From assembly GCA_002254335.1 (NCBI GenBank), contig NIVA01000042.1:1-11669 (forward strand): DNA of 11,669 bases, given 5' to 3'. The notes beneath the pieces are model-generated. The model saw only the letters and a list, made by a program, of their open reading frames with translations. It made no database searches and was not told the DNA's origin. Position numbers and translations under genes: made by a program. The DNA is from Bacteroidetes bacterium 4572_114. Lineage in GTDB: Bacteria; Bacteroidota; Bacteroidia; Bacteroidales; 4484-276. Below are positions 1 through 6,602 of the stretch, piece after piece (the first letter of the stretch is position 1; every line of letters begins with the position of its first letter).

Positions 1-273
1 CGCCGTTTTGTTGAAAAACTCCTTTTTACCGAAAACAAAATCCCTTTTAAAATTGACCGGCCAAGCATTAAATTTTTGCATACAAACGGGTTGATAAAAG
101 ATGACGGCAACGGATATGTCACGTTTTGGGTGCCATTTTACAAAAAGCGCCTGTACGATGCTTTTTATCCATATTCAAATGGTGAAACAAGTTACATTGC
201 CGGCAACACGTATGGCCCCGATTATTTCGATAAAAACGGCAACCTGAAAATTGATAAGCTTATAAAACGTTAA
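1..273 (+). pseudogene. AAA-ATPase-like/PD-(D/E)XK protein, C-terminal part of the ATPase region, broken by frameshift
   Basis: The reading frame is open from the first base, so the gene starts upstream of the window. The visible 90 residues (RRFVEKLLFTENKIPF... to ...KIDKLIKR) resemble the segment between the AAA-like ATPase domain and the nuclease domain of the Bacteroidetes 'AAA-ATPase_like' proteins that carry a C-terminal PD-(D/E)XK (DUF1703-type) nuclease. The frame stops at TAA 271-273. The expected continuation (KRRGFKVF, then MEKDENG) is found in the +1-shifted frame from about position 266, so one indel near 265-275 separates two parts of what was one polypeptide. The family assignment is from remembered family patterns and is moderate; the frameshift reading depends on it. 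Confidence 0.55.
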
Positions 274-295
274 GCGAAGGGGTTTTAAAGTATTT

Positions 296-754
296 ATGGA
301 AAAGGACGAAAACGGGAACTACAAATCCATAAAAGAGGCCGCGCTGATTTATAGCTTCGAAACCTTTATTACTGCAATAATGCAGGAACTGGACGGGAAA
401 ATATACCGGGAAGCCGATACCGGGCTTGGTAAAAGCGACATGATAATCAATGTGGCCAACCAGGAGTATCTCATCGAGACAAAAATCTATTACAGCCCAT
501 CAAAATTTGATAGTGGCAAACAACAACTCGCTTATTATTGCAATAGCATCGGACAACAGAAGCAAGTGGTGATATTATTAATCGCTTTATTACTAATAAG
601 GCCAGTTTATAAACGCATAAGCGGCAGTATATCCATCCAAACGGACGTGCTTCACTTCGTACGGACTCCTTACGGTTGTTGGAATCACCCATCATTCCAC
701 CATTCCATTTTTCTATTTTCCCTTGTTATTATGCCGATATTTGCAGGAAAATAA
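296..754 (+). pseudogene. PD-(D/E)XK nuclease domain fragment, continuation of the preceding gene, 3' end lost
   Basis: Residues 1-90 or so of this 152-residue frame look like a PD-(D/E)XK nuclease domain of the DUF1703 type. The candidate metal-binding residues are D48 (in KSDMIINV) and E61-x-K63 (in YLIETK). Upstream of ATG 296 the same frame is open back to about 266 and reads NVKRRGFKVF, which joins naturally to the fragment at 1-273, so the ATG is probably an internal methionine of a once-longer protein. After about residue 90 (position 565) the protein becomes unlike the family: a hydrophobic run, then TPYGCWNHPSFHHS. This suggests that the real 3' end was deleted or replaced. The domain core is intact on paper, but a working protein is unlikely. 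Confidence 0.6.
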
Positions 755-779
755 AGTATGTAATTGTAAAACAAATAAT
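566..779. other. anonymous stretch with short imperfect repeats, no supported gene
   Basis: This follows the point where nuclease homology ends. The heptamer TACGGAC and the related AACGGAC occur about 20 bases apart (near 640-668), each followed by a CTT-rich segment. A CATTCCA/CATTCCAC tandem motif follows at about 691-708. There is no coding signal except the run-on of the nuclease frame to the stop at 752-754. It looks like inserted or decayed intergenic DNA. I cannot assign it to a known repeat family. Confidence 0.3.
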
Positions 780-1010
780 ATGAACACGAAAAAATAATAA
801 TAATAGAAGATGTTGTCTCTCTTCCAGTGGAAGAGCGTGCATTGATTGTGTATCCTATTCTCCGAAGCCTAAATCAACCAGAATCTGAAATTGATAAGAA
901 CATGGGGTGCAGTAGCACAAAGAAGGTTGGCAGAAATAAAACCAAGTAAAGTAAAGCAGATATCCGGAGATCAGGTATTTGAAGAAATCTGGAAAAATTA
1001 TATTAATTAA
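780..1010 (+). pseudogene. addiction-module antitoxin (TIGR02574-like), two frameshifts
   Basis: Joining three frames gives MNTKK / IIIEDVVSLPVEERALIV...ESEIDK / WGAVAQRRLAEI...QISGDQVFEEIWKNYIN. This follows the 'putative addiction module component' pattern: an N-terminal SLPVEER segment, a central acidic stretch ahead of W-x-A-x-x-RRL-x-EI, and a C-terminal GDQVFEEI segment. In that family the protein is a small antitoxin paired with a RelE-like toxin. The first break lies in the A/TAA run at 789-806, where ATG AAC ACG AAA AAA is followed by stops. The second is an extra base at 899-902 just before the Trp codon TGG 903. The terminal TAA is 1008-1010. No toxin gene follows; the chitinase begins 13 bases later. 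The two indels make loss of function nearly certain. Confidence 0.7.
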
Positions 1011-1023
1011 CAAAATAATCATC

Positions 1024-2562
1024 ATGAAAAAAATTACATTATCATTTTTTATTTTTTCGATTTTATTTTCGTTCGGACAAAGAGCTAACGGACAACAATT
1101 CAACAAAAAAATCATTGGGTATTACACTTCCTGGTCAGTGTATGTACGTGATTATCATGTACCGGATATCCCTGCCGACAAGATCAACTACATCAACTAT
1201 GCGTTTGCGAATATCGACAATGTTACGGGAACCATAAAACTGGGCGACTACTACGCCGATGTGGATAAATTTTATCCCGGCGACAGTTGGGAACCAGGTG
1301 CTTTGCGCGGTTGTTTTCATCAGCTTCAAATATTGAAGGCAAATAACCCGCATGTTAAAACACTTATTTCGGTTGGGGGCTGGACGTGGTCGGCCTATTT
1401 CTCAAATATCGCGCTTACAGAACAATCGCGCCAAACCTTTGCCGCTTCATGTGTTGATTTCATTCAGCAATACGAATTTGACGGAGTTGATATCGACTGG
1501 GAGTACCCTGTAAGCGGTGGGTTGGAAAGCAACGTCTATCGCCCCGAAGATAAAGGGAATTTCACTCTGTTGTTGGCCGAATTGCGCAGCCAGCTTGATG
1601 CCGCCGGCGATTATCTGCTAACTATTGCAGCCCCTGCATCGCCAATCATACAAGAGAATATCGAAATTGATTTAATCCATCAATATCTAAATTGGATAAA
1701 TGTTATGACTTATGATTTTCACGGGCCATGGAGCGGGGACTCCGACCCTGTTACTAATTTTAATGCCCCACTTTACATAATACCGGAAGATCCTACGCCC
1801 GAACCATATTACTCTAAATTTAACATGTCGGCAGCTATTGAAGGATATCTCGAAAAAGGTGTCCCGCAGGAAAAACTACATGCCTCCCTGGCGTTTTACG
1901 GCAGGGGGTTTGGTGGCGTCCCCAACCAAAACAACGGCCTTTTTCAAACTTACTTGGGGCCGGCAAATGTGGGCACTTGGGAAAACGGGGTGTTCGACTA
2001 TTGGGATTTGGCCCAAAATTATATCGACATGGGCGGGTATGTTTCCTATTGGAACGATGATGCCAAAGTACCCTGGATTTACAACCCCAATACCCAAAAT
2101 ATGATTAGCTACGATAACCCCCTGTCGATGGAGATAAAGGCAAATTATGCAAAGTCGATGGGCCTGGGCGGGGTTATGTTTTGGGAATTTAGTGGCGACA
2201 AATATGCGGTGCTGCTAAATACAATTTATCAAACCATTAATGATACAACTTCAGTTTCGATTGATGATAATAATTTGGCCGGCAATTCGCCGCAGGTTGA
2301 GATTAGTATTTATCCAAACCCGGCATCAGATGTGATTAATTTCAGCTCTGTCTGCAACATTGAAAATATTAAAATATTCGATTACTCAGGAAAGGACATC
2401 TATAATGAAAATACAAACAGTATGGCGTATCATCTGGACGTATCATACCTAAAAGAGGGATTGTACCTTTTGCAGATAAAAACAAACAGAGGGATGGCGG
2501 TTAAGAAAATGTGCAATTACCCGCCTTTCACAAACGCATTATTTTGGATGAATGGATTGTAA
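1024..2562 (+). CDS. secreted GH18 chitinase with type IX secretion sorting domain
   Basis: A predicted 512-residue endo-acting chitinase (glycoside hydrolase family 18) that would cleave beta-1,4-N-acetylglucosamine chains by substrate-assisted catalysis. Residues 1-23 form a signal peptide (MKK, hydrophobic core, cleavage probably after ANG). The GH18 barrel spans about 27-405: S116-VGGW-120, the catalytic DxxDxDxE motif D153/D156/D158/E160, M228-TYD-231 and a barrel-closing Trp W387. A linker leads to a type A T9SS sorting domain from about 426 (YPNP at 430-433) through GLYLLQI to AVKK, so the enzyme is expected at the cell surface or in the medium. ATG 1024 is preferred over the in-frame ATG 979 because it directly precedes the signal peptide, whereas 979 lies inside the upstream pseudogene. 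The last 17-18 residues after AVKK are atypical and come from DNA of the downstream transposase remnant. Confidence 0.93.
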   Translation: MKKITLSFFIFSILFSFGQRANGQQFNKKIIGYYTSWSVYVRDYHVPDIPADKINYINYAFANIDNVTGTIKLGDYYADVDKFYPGDSWEPGALRGCFHQLQILKANNPHVKTLISVGGWTWSAYFSNIALTEQSRQTFAASCVDFIQQYEFDGVDIDWEYPVSGGLESNVYRPEDKGNFTLLLAELRSQLDAAGDYLLTIAAPASPIIQENIEIDLIHQYLNWINVMTYDFHGPWSGDSDPVTNFNAPLYIIPEDPTPEPYYSKFNMSAAIEGYLEKGVPQEKLHASLAFYGRGFGGVPNQNNGLFQTYLGPANVGTWENGVFDYWDLAQNYIDMGGYVSYWNDDAKVPWIYNPNTQNMISYDNPLSMEIKANYAKSMGLGGVMFWEFSGDKYAVLLNTIYQTINDTTSVSIDDNNLAGNSPQVEISIYPNPASDVINFSSVCNIENIKIFDYSGKDIYNENTNSMAYHLDVSYLKEGLYLLQIKTNRGMAVKKMCNYPPFTNALFWMNGL

Positions 2563-2876
2563 ACCCCCATCAACGACACCCAATTCACCCCACAGGAACG
2601 CAATTTTTTAAAACGTTATCAAAATTAGAAAATCCTACAACAAACCAAATAAAACAATACCGGAAATTGCGCAGGAAAATGATAATCCCCAAAATAATGG
2701 GGAAACTGCAAATGCAATCATCCAAATACATTAACCTGCTGAACAACACACCTGCAAACAAAACCTGGCAAACCGGATACCACGACCATATTGTTAGAAA
2801 CGACAGTGAATTCATGCGAATAAAATATTACATCCGGAATAACCCTAAAAATTGGAAAGAGGACACATTTTTTTAA
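2511..2876 (+). pseudogene. REP-associated tyrosine transposase (RAYT, Y1_Tnp) remnant
   Basis: The 121-codon frame opens at a GTG and lacks the N-terminal third of a RAYT/TnpA-REP protein. Recognisable pieces are KRIILDEWIV, which in relatives leads into the M-P-N-H-x-H metal-binding (HUH) segment, then YRKLRRK...KLQMQSSKYINLL, and a well-kept C-terminus WQTGYHDHIVRND...YYIRNNPKNWKEDTFF. Y90 in GYHDHI is the candidate nucleophile. The HUH segment is degraded to NPHQRH, and a stop (TAA 2502-2504) lies just upstream in this frame. It is therefore a dead fragment of a single-strand endonuclease of the family that mobilises REP palindromes. It overlaps the last 52 bases of the chitinase gene in another frame. 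Confidence 0.7.
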
Positions 2877-2939
2877 ATGATTATATAAAGATTCTTTCAC
2901 TATCAAAAAACCCTCAACTTTGCAACAAATTTTACAGTC

Positions 2940-3162
2940 ATGGAATATACCACATATATTGATGTAAATCCACTTACAGGAGAAGCAATGAAAGAACTGG
3001 AGAGCTTTTATGAATACCTGGTTTTTAAAGTATAAGAAAAAGGTTAATGAGAAAACCAGTAAGAAGAATAAAAAAGATCAATTTTTCAGGTTTGCAGAAA
3101 AACATTCCTATAATTTACTTGAGAATTTTACATTTAATCGGGAAGAACTTCATGGAAAATAA
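2940..3162 (+). pseudogene. DUF2281-like antitoxin, single frameshift
   Basis: ATG 2940 begins MEYTTYIDVNPLTGEAMKELESFYEYLVFK and then hits GTA TAA at 3030-3035. Skipping one base (G3030) continues YKKKVNEKTSKK...FAEKHSYNLLENFTFNREELHGK to TAA 3160-3162, about 73 residues in all. The layout (short beta start, LxxFYEYL helix, basic linker, C-terminal F-x-R-E-E-L-x-G-K) matches small antitoxins of the DUF2281 type, usually partnered with a PIN-domain toxin. No PIN toxin follows. The single extra base could be a sequencing error, but the nearby remnants favour real decay. Family assignment is moderate. Confidence 0.55.
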
Positions 3163-3212
3163 CATCTTATAATTAATCCGTTTAAAGAAGGATAATCCAT
3201 TCTCGTTTATGA

Positions 3213-3374
3213 TTCACGGTACAGAACCTGACCGAAGGCCGTCTCAATGACAATAATATGGATTTTAGCTGGACGGATCCCAGTCCTTTCAATGATGCCA
3301 CACAAGCTGATGCTGATACGTTAGCTAATCTGATTTCCGAATTTCGTAAGATATTTATTATCAAGTGCTGTTAA
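3213..3374 (+). pseudogene. unidentified coding remnant without a start
   Basis: Between TGA 3210-3212 and TAA 3372-3374 there is a 53-codon open frame that reads like protein: FTVQNLTEGRLNDNNMDF, WTDPSPFNDATQADADTL, ANLISEFRKIF. The composition (acidic, with aromatics spaced as in a folded domain) is more protein-like than the surrounding AT-rich DNA. No start codon in a sensible place and no family I recognise. It may be a slice of a longer gene removed by the same rearrangements that left the neighbouring remnants. It could also be a chance frame. Confidence 0.25.
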
Positions 3375-3506
3375 AAATCCCCAAAACCAACAGTTTTATT
3401 TACCCTGTTTTTTCGTTTATCTCCCGGGGTATTAAAAAAATATGATAAAAATTATTCAAAAGTTTTGGTGTCTCTTGTATATTTGCAATAAGAAAAGCAA
3501 AAATTA
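3375..3506 (+). promoter_or_regulatory. leader of the DUF1538 operon with Bacteroidetes-type -7 box
   Basis: TATATTTG at 3478-3485 fits the Bacteroidetes sigma-factor -7 consensus TAnnTTTG and lies 21 bases ahead of the GTG start at 3507. A TTTTG at 3463-3467 is too close to be the usual -33 TTTG (normal spacing is about 19-21 bases), and I see no good -33 match. The stretch before it is AT-rich (runs of A and T) with no convincing terminator or riboswitch. Confidence 0.45.
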
Positions 3507-4250
3507 GTGAAGTACAAAAATTATATTCTATCCATACTGAAAAAATTATGGTCTGCAATTAAGGACCTGCTTCCCATAATATTGGTAGTGGTGTTTTTTC
3601 AAAGTGTTGTAATCCAGCAACCATTTCCCCAAATCGGGGAAGTCATTTTCGGGATATTGTTTGTAATAGCGGGGTTAATGCTTTTTATTGAAGGCTTAGA
3701 AATCGGGTTGTTTCCTATTGGGGAGACGATGGCCTACGCACTTGCAAAAAAGGGAAGCCTTTTATGGTTGATGATTTTTGCCTTTGCACTTGGCTTCTCT
3801 ACAACAATTGCCGAACCTGCCCTAATTGCCGTAGCAAAAGAGGCTTCTGAAATATCTTCAGGTGCGGGGCTGATCGAAAACAGTCAAAAAATTATGGATT
3901 TATATGCCATGGGCTTACGCTTGTCAGTGGCTTTTTCTGTTGGCCTGGCCATTGTTATAGGGGTTTTACGAATCCTCAAGGGCTGGCCGTTATATTATTT
4001 AATCATCGGCGGGTATGTGTTAGTCATGCTGATGACAATGATAGCCCCCAAAGAGATAATCGGCCTGGCTTATGACGCAGGCGGGGTAACTACTTCTACA
4101 ATTACCGTCCCGTTGGTAACGGCTCTCGGGGTTGGGCTGGCTACCGTGATCAAAGGAAGGAGCCCGTTGCTCGATGGTTTTGGTTTGATTGCCTTTGCTT
4201 CACTTTTACCTATGATTTTTGTGATGGCATATGGCTTATTTTGGTTTTAA
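3507..4250 (+). CDS. DUF1538 membrane protein, first of a pair (UmpA-type)
   Basis: A 247-residue polytopic inner-membrane protein of the DUF1538 family. Established knowledge: a DUF1538 pair named UmpAB from Halomonas was reported as a two-component Na+(Li+,K+)/H+ antiporter. The role here is inferred from that. Hydrophobic segments lie near 20-36, 45-68, 84-108, 138-156, 162-180 and 224-246. Three motifs are shared with the next protein: GFSTTIAEP at 96-104, YDAGGVTTSTITVP at 189-202 and GRSPLLDGFGLIAF at 217-230. The conserved Glu/Asp residues inside membrane segments are candidates for cation or proton binding. The start is GTG: no in-frame ATG exists before residue 58, and starting there would delete the first membrane segments. 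First gene of the putative operon, 14 bases before the next. Confidence 0.88.
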   Translation: MKYKNYILSILKKLWSAIKDLLPIILVVVFFQSVVIQQPFPQIGEVIFGILFVIAGLMLFIEGLEIGLFPIGETMAYALAKKGSLLWLMIFAFALGFSTTIAEPALIAVAKEASEISSGAGLIENSQKIMDLYAMGLRLSVAFSVGLAIVIGVLRILKGWPLYYLIIGGYVLVMLMTMIAPKEIIGLAYDAGGVTTSTITVPLVTALGVGLATVIKGRSPLLDGFGLIAFASLLPMIFVMAYGLFWF

Positions 4251-4264
4251 AAACAAAATAGTTT

Positions 4265-5053
4265 ATGATTGATTTTATGATAGATTTCGCTTTGACCTTG
4301 TTTAATACCCTGAGGGACGTATTGCCTATCATATTATTGATCATTTTTTTTCAACTAATAGTCCTTAAACAACCTATCCCCCATTTAAAGAAAGTTATCC
4401 TGGGAGGGGCTTATGTAGTGCTTGGACTATCATTATTTCTTATGGGGTTAGAAAAAGCACTTTTTCCTGTGGGGAAAATTATGGCCACCCAACTATCTGA
4501 CCCGGCCTTTATTGGGGCCACCACAAGCGAACTTTCAAATTGGAGGTCTTATTACTGGATTTACATTTTTGCGGCATTAATCGGATTTTCCACCACCATT
4601 GCCGAACCCTCACTTATTGCTGTTGCCATAAAAGCCGGGGAGGTTTCGGCAGGCACCATTAGCCCATGGGGACTTCGTATTACTGTGGCACTGGGCGTAG
4701 CTTTTGCTTTGGCACTGGGCACATTTCGGATTGTAACCGGCACACCACTGTTTATTTACATTATGGTAGGTTATATTGTTGTGATCATCCAAACCATTTT
4801 TGCCCCCAGGACACTTATTGCCCTGGCCTACGATTCAGGAGGGGTCACCACCTCCACTGTTACTGTCCCTCTGGTGGCCGCACTCGGATTAGGATTATCC
4901 AGTGCAGTACCAGGTAGAAGCCCTGCCATAGACGGATTTGGGCTTATCGCATTTGCCAGCTTATTCCCAATTATCACAGTATTGGGATATGCCCAATTTA
5001 TGGAATTAAAAACCCGAATGTTAAAAATAAAATCTAAGAAAAATGCAATTTAA
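4265..5053 (+). CDS. DUF1538 membrane protein, second of the pair (UmpB-type)
   Basis: A 262-residue paralogue of the preceding protein. The segments match closely: PIILLIIFFQLIVLKQPIP at 21-39, GLEKALFPVG at 61-70, GFSTTIAEP at 107-115, YDSGGVTTSTVTVP at 189-202 and GRSPAIDGFGLIAF at 217-230. From about residue 160 onward the two proteins align without a gap. The 11-residue difference in the position of the GFSTTIAEP motif reflects a longer polar loop at about 78-97 here. The C-terminus ends in a basic tail (LKTRMLKIKSKKNAI) on one side of the membrane. It probably forms a heteromeric antiporter with its neighbour. Met5 (4277) is an alternative start. The 3' end overlaps the PII-like gene by 11 bases, which suggests translational coupling. 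Confidence 0.88.
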   Translation: MIDFMIDFALTLFNTLRDVLPIILLIIFFQLIVLKQPIPHLKKVILGGAYVVLGLSLFLMGLEKALFPVGKIMATQLSDPAFIGATTSELSNWRSYYWIYIFAALIGFSTTIAEPSLIAVAIKAGEVSAGTISPWGLRITVALGVAFALALGTFRIVTGTPLFIYIMVGYIVVIIQTIFAPRTLIALAYDSGGVTTSTVTVPLVAALGLGLSSAVPGRSPAIDGFGLIAFASLFPIITVLGYAQFMELKTRMLKIKSKKNAI

Positions 5054-5390
5054 ATTAATTATGGCCTTTGTTAAACCCAACATCACTGATGTTGTGGTTG
5101 ATGCCATGAAAGAAGCGGGGGCCACAGGAGCTACCATTATTCCAGCCAGGGGCACAGGGATACATGAGGCTACGTCTTTTTTTGGCCTGTGCATCGAGGA
5201 TCAAACTGATATCATTGTGTTTCTTGTGGAAGAACACGTTGTGGAAGACCTCATGAAAGTAATACGGTTGGCGGGCAAATTTAATGAGCCGGGCACAGGC
5301 ATTGCTTTTGTTTTACCGGTAGAACATGTGGCCGGCCTCGAAAGCCAAATGAAAAAATTTAAGGATCAGGCCCGCAACCAGTATTTTTAG
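5043..5390 (+). CDS. PII-like signalling protein with short T-loop
   Basis: A 115-residue protein with the ferredoxin-like PII fold. Visible features are the first beta strand and helix (FKLIMAFVKPNITDVVVDAMKEAG), GATGATI, then a reduced T-loop (about 37-54, GTGIHEATSFFGLCIEDQ) and a glycine-rich segment GKFNEPGTGIAFVLPVE at 78-94 in the place of the B-loop/nucleotide-binding region. By hand alignment with GlnB from memory the T-loop is about 7 residues shorter and lacks the uridylylated Tyr51. It is therefore unlikely to be a classical GlnB/GlnK of nitrogen control. Proteins of this kind bind nucleotides and regulate a partner, here plausibly the DUF1538 pair. The start ATG 5043 lies inside the upstream gene; Met7 would cut the first strand. 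Confidence 0.85.
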   Translation: MQFKLIMAFVKPNITDVVVDAMKEAGATGATIIPARGTGIHEATSFFGLCIEDQTDIIVFLVEEHVVEDLMKVIRLAGKFNEPGTGIAFVLPVEHVAGLESQMKKFKDQARNQYF

Positions 5391-5420
5391 GTCAAATTAA
5401 ATACTTTAAAAAGAATAAAC

Positions 5421-5822
5421 ATGAACACAAAAAGAAGTTTTCAAAGCGCCAGGGATGTGATGACGAAAAAGGTAGTTTTAATTGATGGCATGGCCACTGC
5501 CAAAGAGGCGGTAGAAATTATGCGAAGGGAAAAGGTTGAATCTTTAATAGTGAAGAAACGCCACCCACAGGATGCCTGTGGGATTATTATGGTGAGTGAT
5601 CTCATTACGGGCGTGATAATCCCGGACAAAACTTCTGAGGAGGTCAATGTTTTTGAGATTATGTGCAAGCCCATCATTAGCATACCTGCTACAATGGATG
5701 TACGCTATGTAGCCAGCTTGATGATAAAAGTAGGGTTAAGGATGGCCCCGGTTGAGGAAAATGGGGAATATATTGGAATGGTCTCGCTTTCGGATTTGAT
5801 TTTGGATAATATGCTTTTCTAA
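5421..5822 (+). CDS. stand-alone CBS-pair protein
   Basis: A 133-residue soluble protein made almost entirely of two CBS domains. The first is at about 11-66 (ARDVMTKKVVLIDGMATAKEAVEIM...GIIMVSDLI). The second is at about 77-131 (VFEIMCKPIISIPATMDVRYVASLM...YIGMVSLSDLI). Each has the typical VxxxMT/MCKP opening and an S-D-L-I closing turn. CBS pairs usually bind adenine nucleotides (AMP, ATP, SAM or c-di-AMP, depending on the protein) and adjust the activity of a transporter or enzyme. The location, 30 bases after the PII-like gene and downstream of a transporter pair, suggests a second nucleotide sensor for the same system. The ligand cannot be read from the sequence. Confidence 0.9.
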   Translation: MNTKRSFQSARDVMTKKVVLIDGMATAKEAVEIMRREKVESLIVKKRHPQDACGIIMVSDLITGVIIPDKTSEEVNVFEIMCKPIISIPATMDVRYVASLMIKVGLRMAPVEENGEYIGMVSLSDLILDNMLF

Positions 5823-5831
5823 AATTAAATC

Positions 5832-6602
5832 ATGGGAAATATTAAAGAAGGTGCGAATAAAGAAAACAGGCAGCAAAATATAAAATTGTTAAAAATTAGC
5901 CTTGCCCATTTAACCTGTATTTTTTTCTTATGTGCTGTTCACCAAACAACAGAGGCACAAATTGGGGTCAGGATAGGGACAACCATTTCAAGTTTCAATT
6001 ATTCTGATACAAAACCAAACCCTAACATTGGCTACGATATAGACCTAAGGCCATACACAGGGTACGATATCGAATGGGTACAATTAGGGGGTCAAAAACC
6101 TGTCTTTTCCCCTTATATCAGTGTATATTACAATTTTCAAATATCAAACAGGTTTGGTTTGCGGCCGGAACTGAGTTTTACACAAAAAGGTGTTAGTTTT
6201 AACCAACATGAATATGAACGGATTATTTACAAACTAAAAATCAGTTATTTTGAAATCCCCTTTTCTGTGGCTTATAAATTTATTAAAAAAGAAAAATTCG
6301 TTAGTGAGCTTTATCTTGGCGGATATGGCACTTTTAAAATAAATGCAATTAAAAAAGTGGCCAATCACAATTCAGAAATCAAAAAGACACAAATTGAAAA
6401 CGTAAATAATTTCGAAGCCGGAATTCATTTTGGTGTAAATTTTAAACATCAGATTTTCGATAAGTTTTTCCTGTTCGATATTCGGATTTTCCAGGGGTTA
6501 AGTAATATTTTTCATACACCTGAAAATCAGCCAAAATTGTACCATAGTACACCAGACACAAAGATTACAGGTGTTAATTTAACCGTTGGTTATGAATTTT
6601 AA
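5832..6602 (+). CDS. outer-membrane beta-barrel protein (porin family, OMP_b-brl_2-like)
   Basis: A 256-residue exported protein. It has a signal peptide with an unusually long polar N-region (1-18), a hydrophobic core (19-36) and a probable cleavage after TEA42, before QIGVRIGTTIS. The mature part is rich in alternating aromatic and polar residues typical of 8-strand barrels (for example FSPYISVYYNFQISNRFGLRPELSFTQKG, broken by short turns) and ends in the terminal Phe (TVGYEF) recognised by the barrel-assembly machinery. This resembles the PorT-like/OMP_b-brl_2 proteins common in Bacteroidetes. Substrate unknown. It begins 9 bases after the CBS gene and overlaps the next gene by 11 bases, so it is probably co-transcribed. 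There is no alternative ATG that keeps the signal peptide. Confidence 0.8.
   Translation: MGNIKEGANKENRQQNIKLLKISLAHLTCIFFLCAVHQTTEAQIGVRIGTTISSFNYSDTKPNPNIGYDIDLRPYTGYDIEWVQLGGQKPVFSPYISVYYNFQISNRFGLRPELSFTQKGVSFNQHEYERIIYKLKISYFEIPFSVAYKFIKKEKFVSELYLGGYGTFKINAIKKVANHNSEIKKTQIENVNNFEAGIHFGVNFKHQIFDKFFLFDIRIFQGLSNIFHTPENQPKLYHSTPDTKITGVNLTVGYEF

Noticed and set aside
471..695. 74-codon minus-strand frame over the nuclease remnant
   Set aside because: Antisense to the recognisable PD-(D/E)XK sequence; no motif.
979..1023. Upstream in-frame ATG for the chitinase (15 extra residues)
   Set aside because: It lies inside the antitoxin pseudogene and would put a polar/basic stretch before a complete signal peptide; ATG 1024 starts the signal peptide directly.
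4666..4917. 83-codon + strand frame within the second DUF1538 gene
   Set aside because: Out-of-frame shadow, rich in His, Cys and Arg, with no start signal.
6586..6591. TTG start two codons before the hydrolase ATG
   Set aside because: Adds only two residues and is weaker than ATG 6592, which gives a normal lipoprotein signal.
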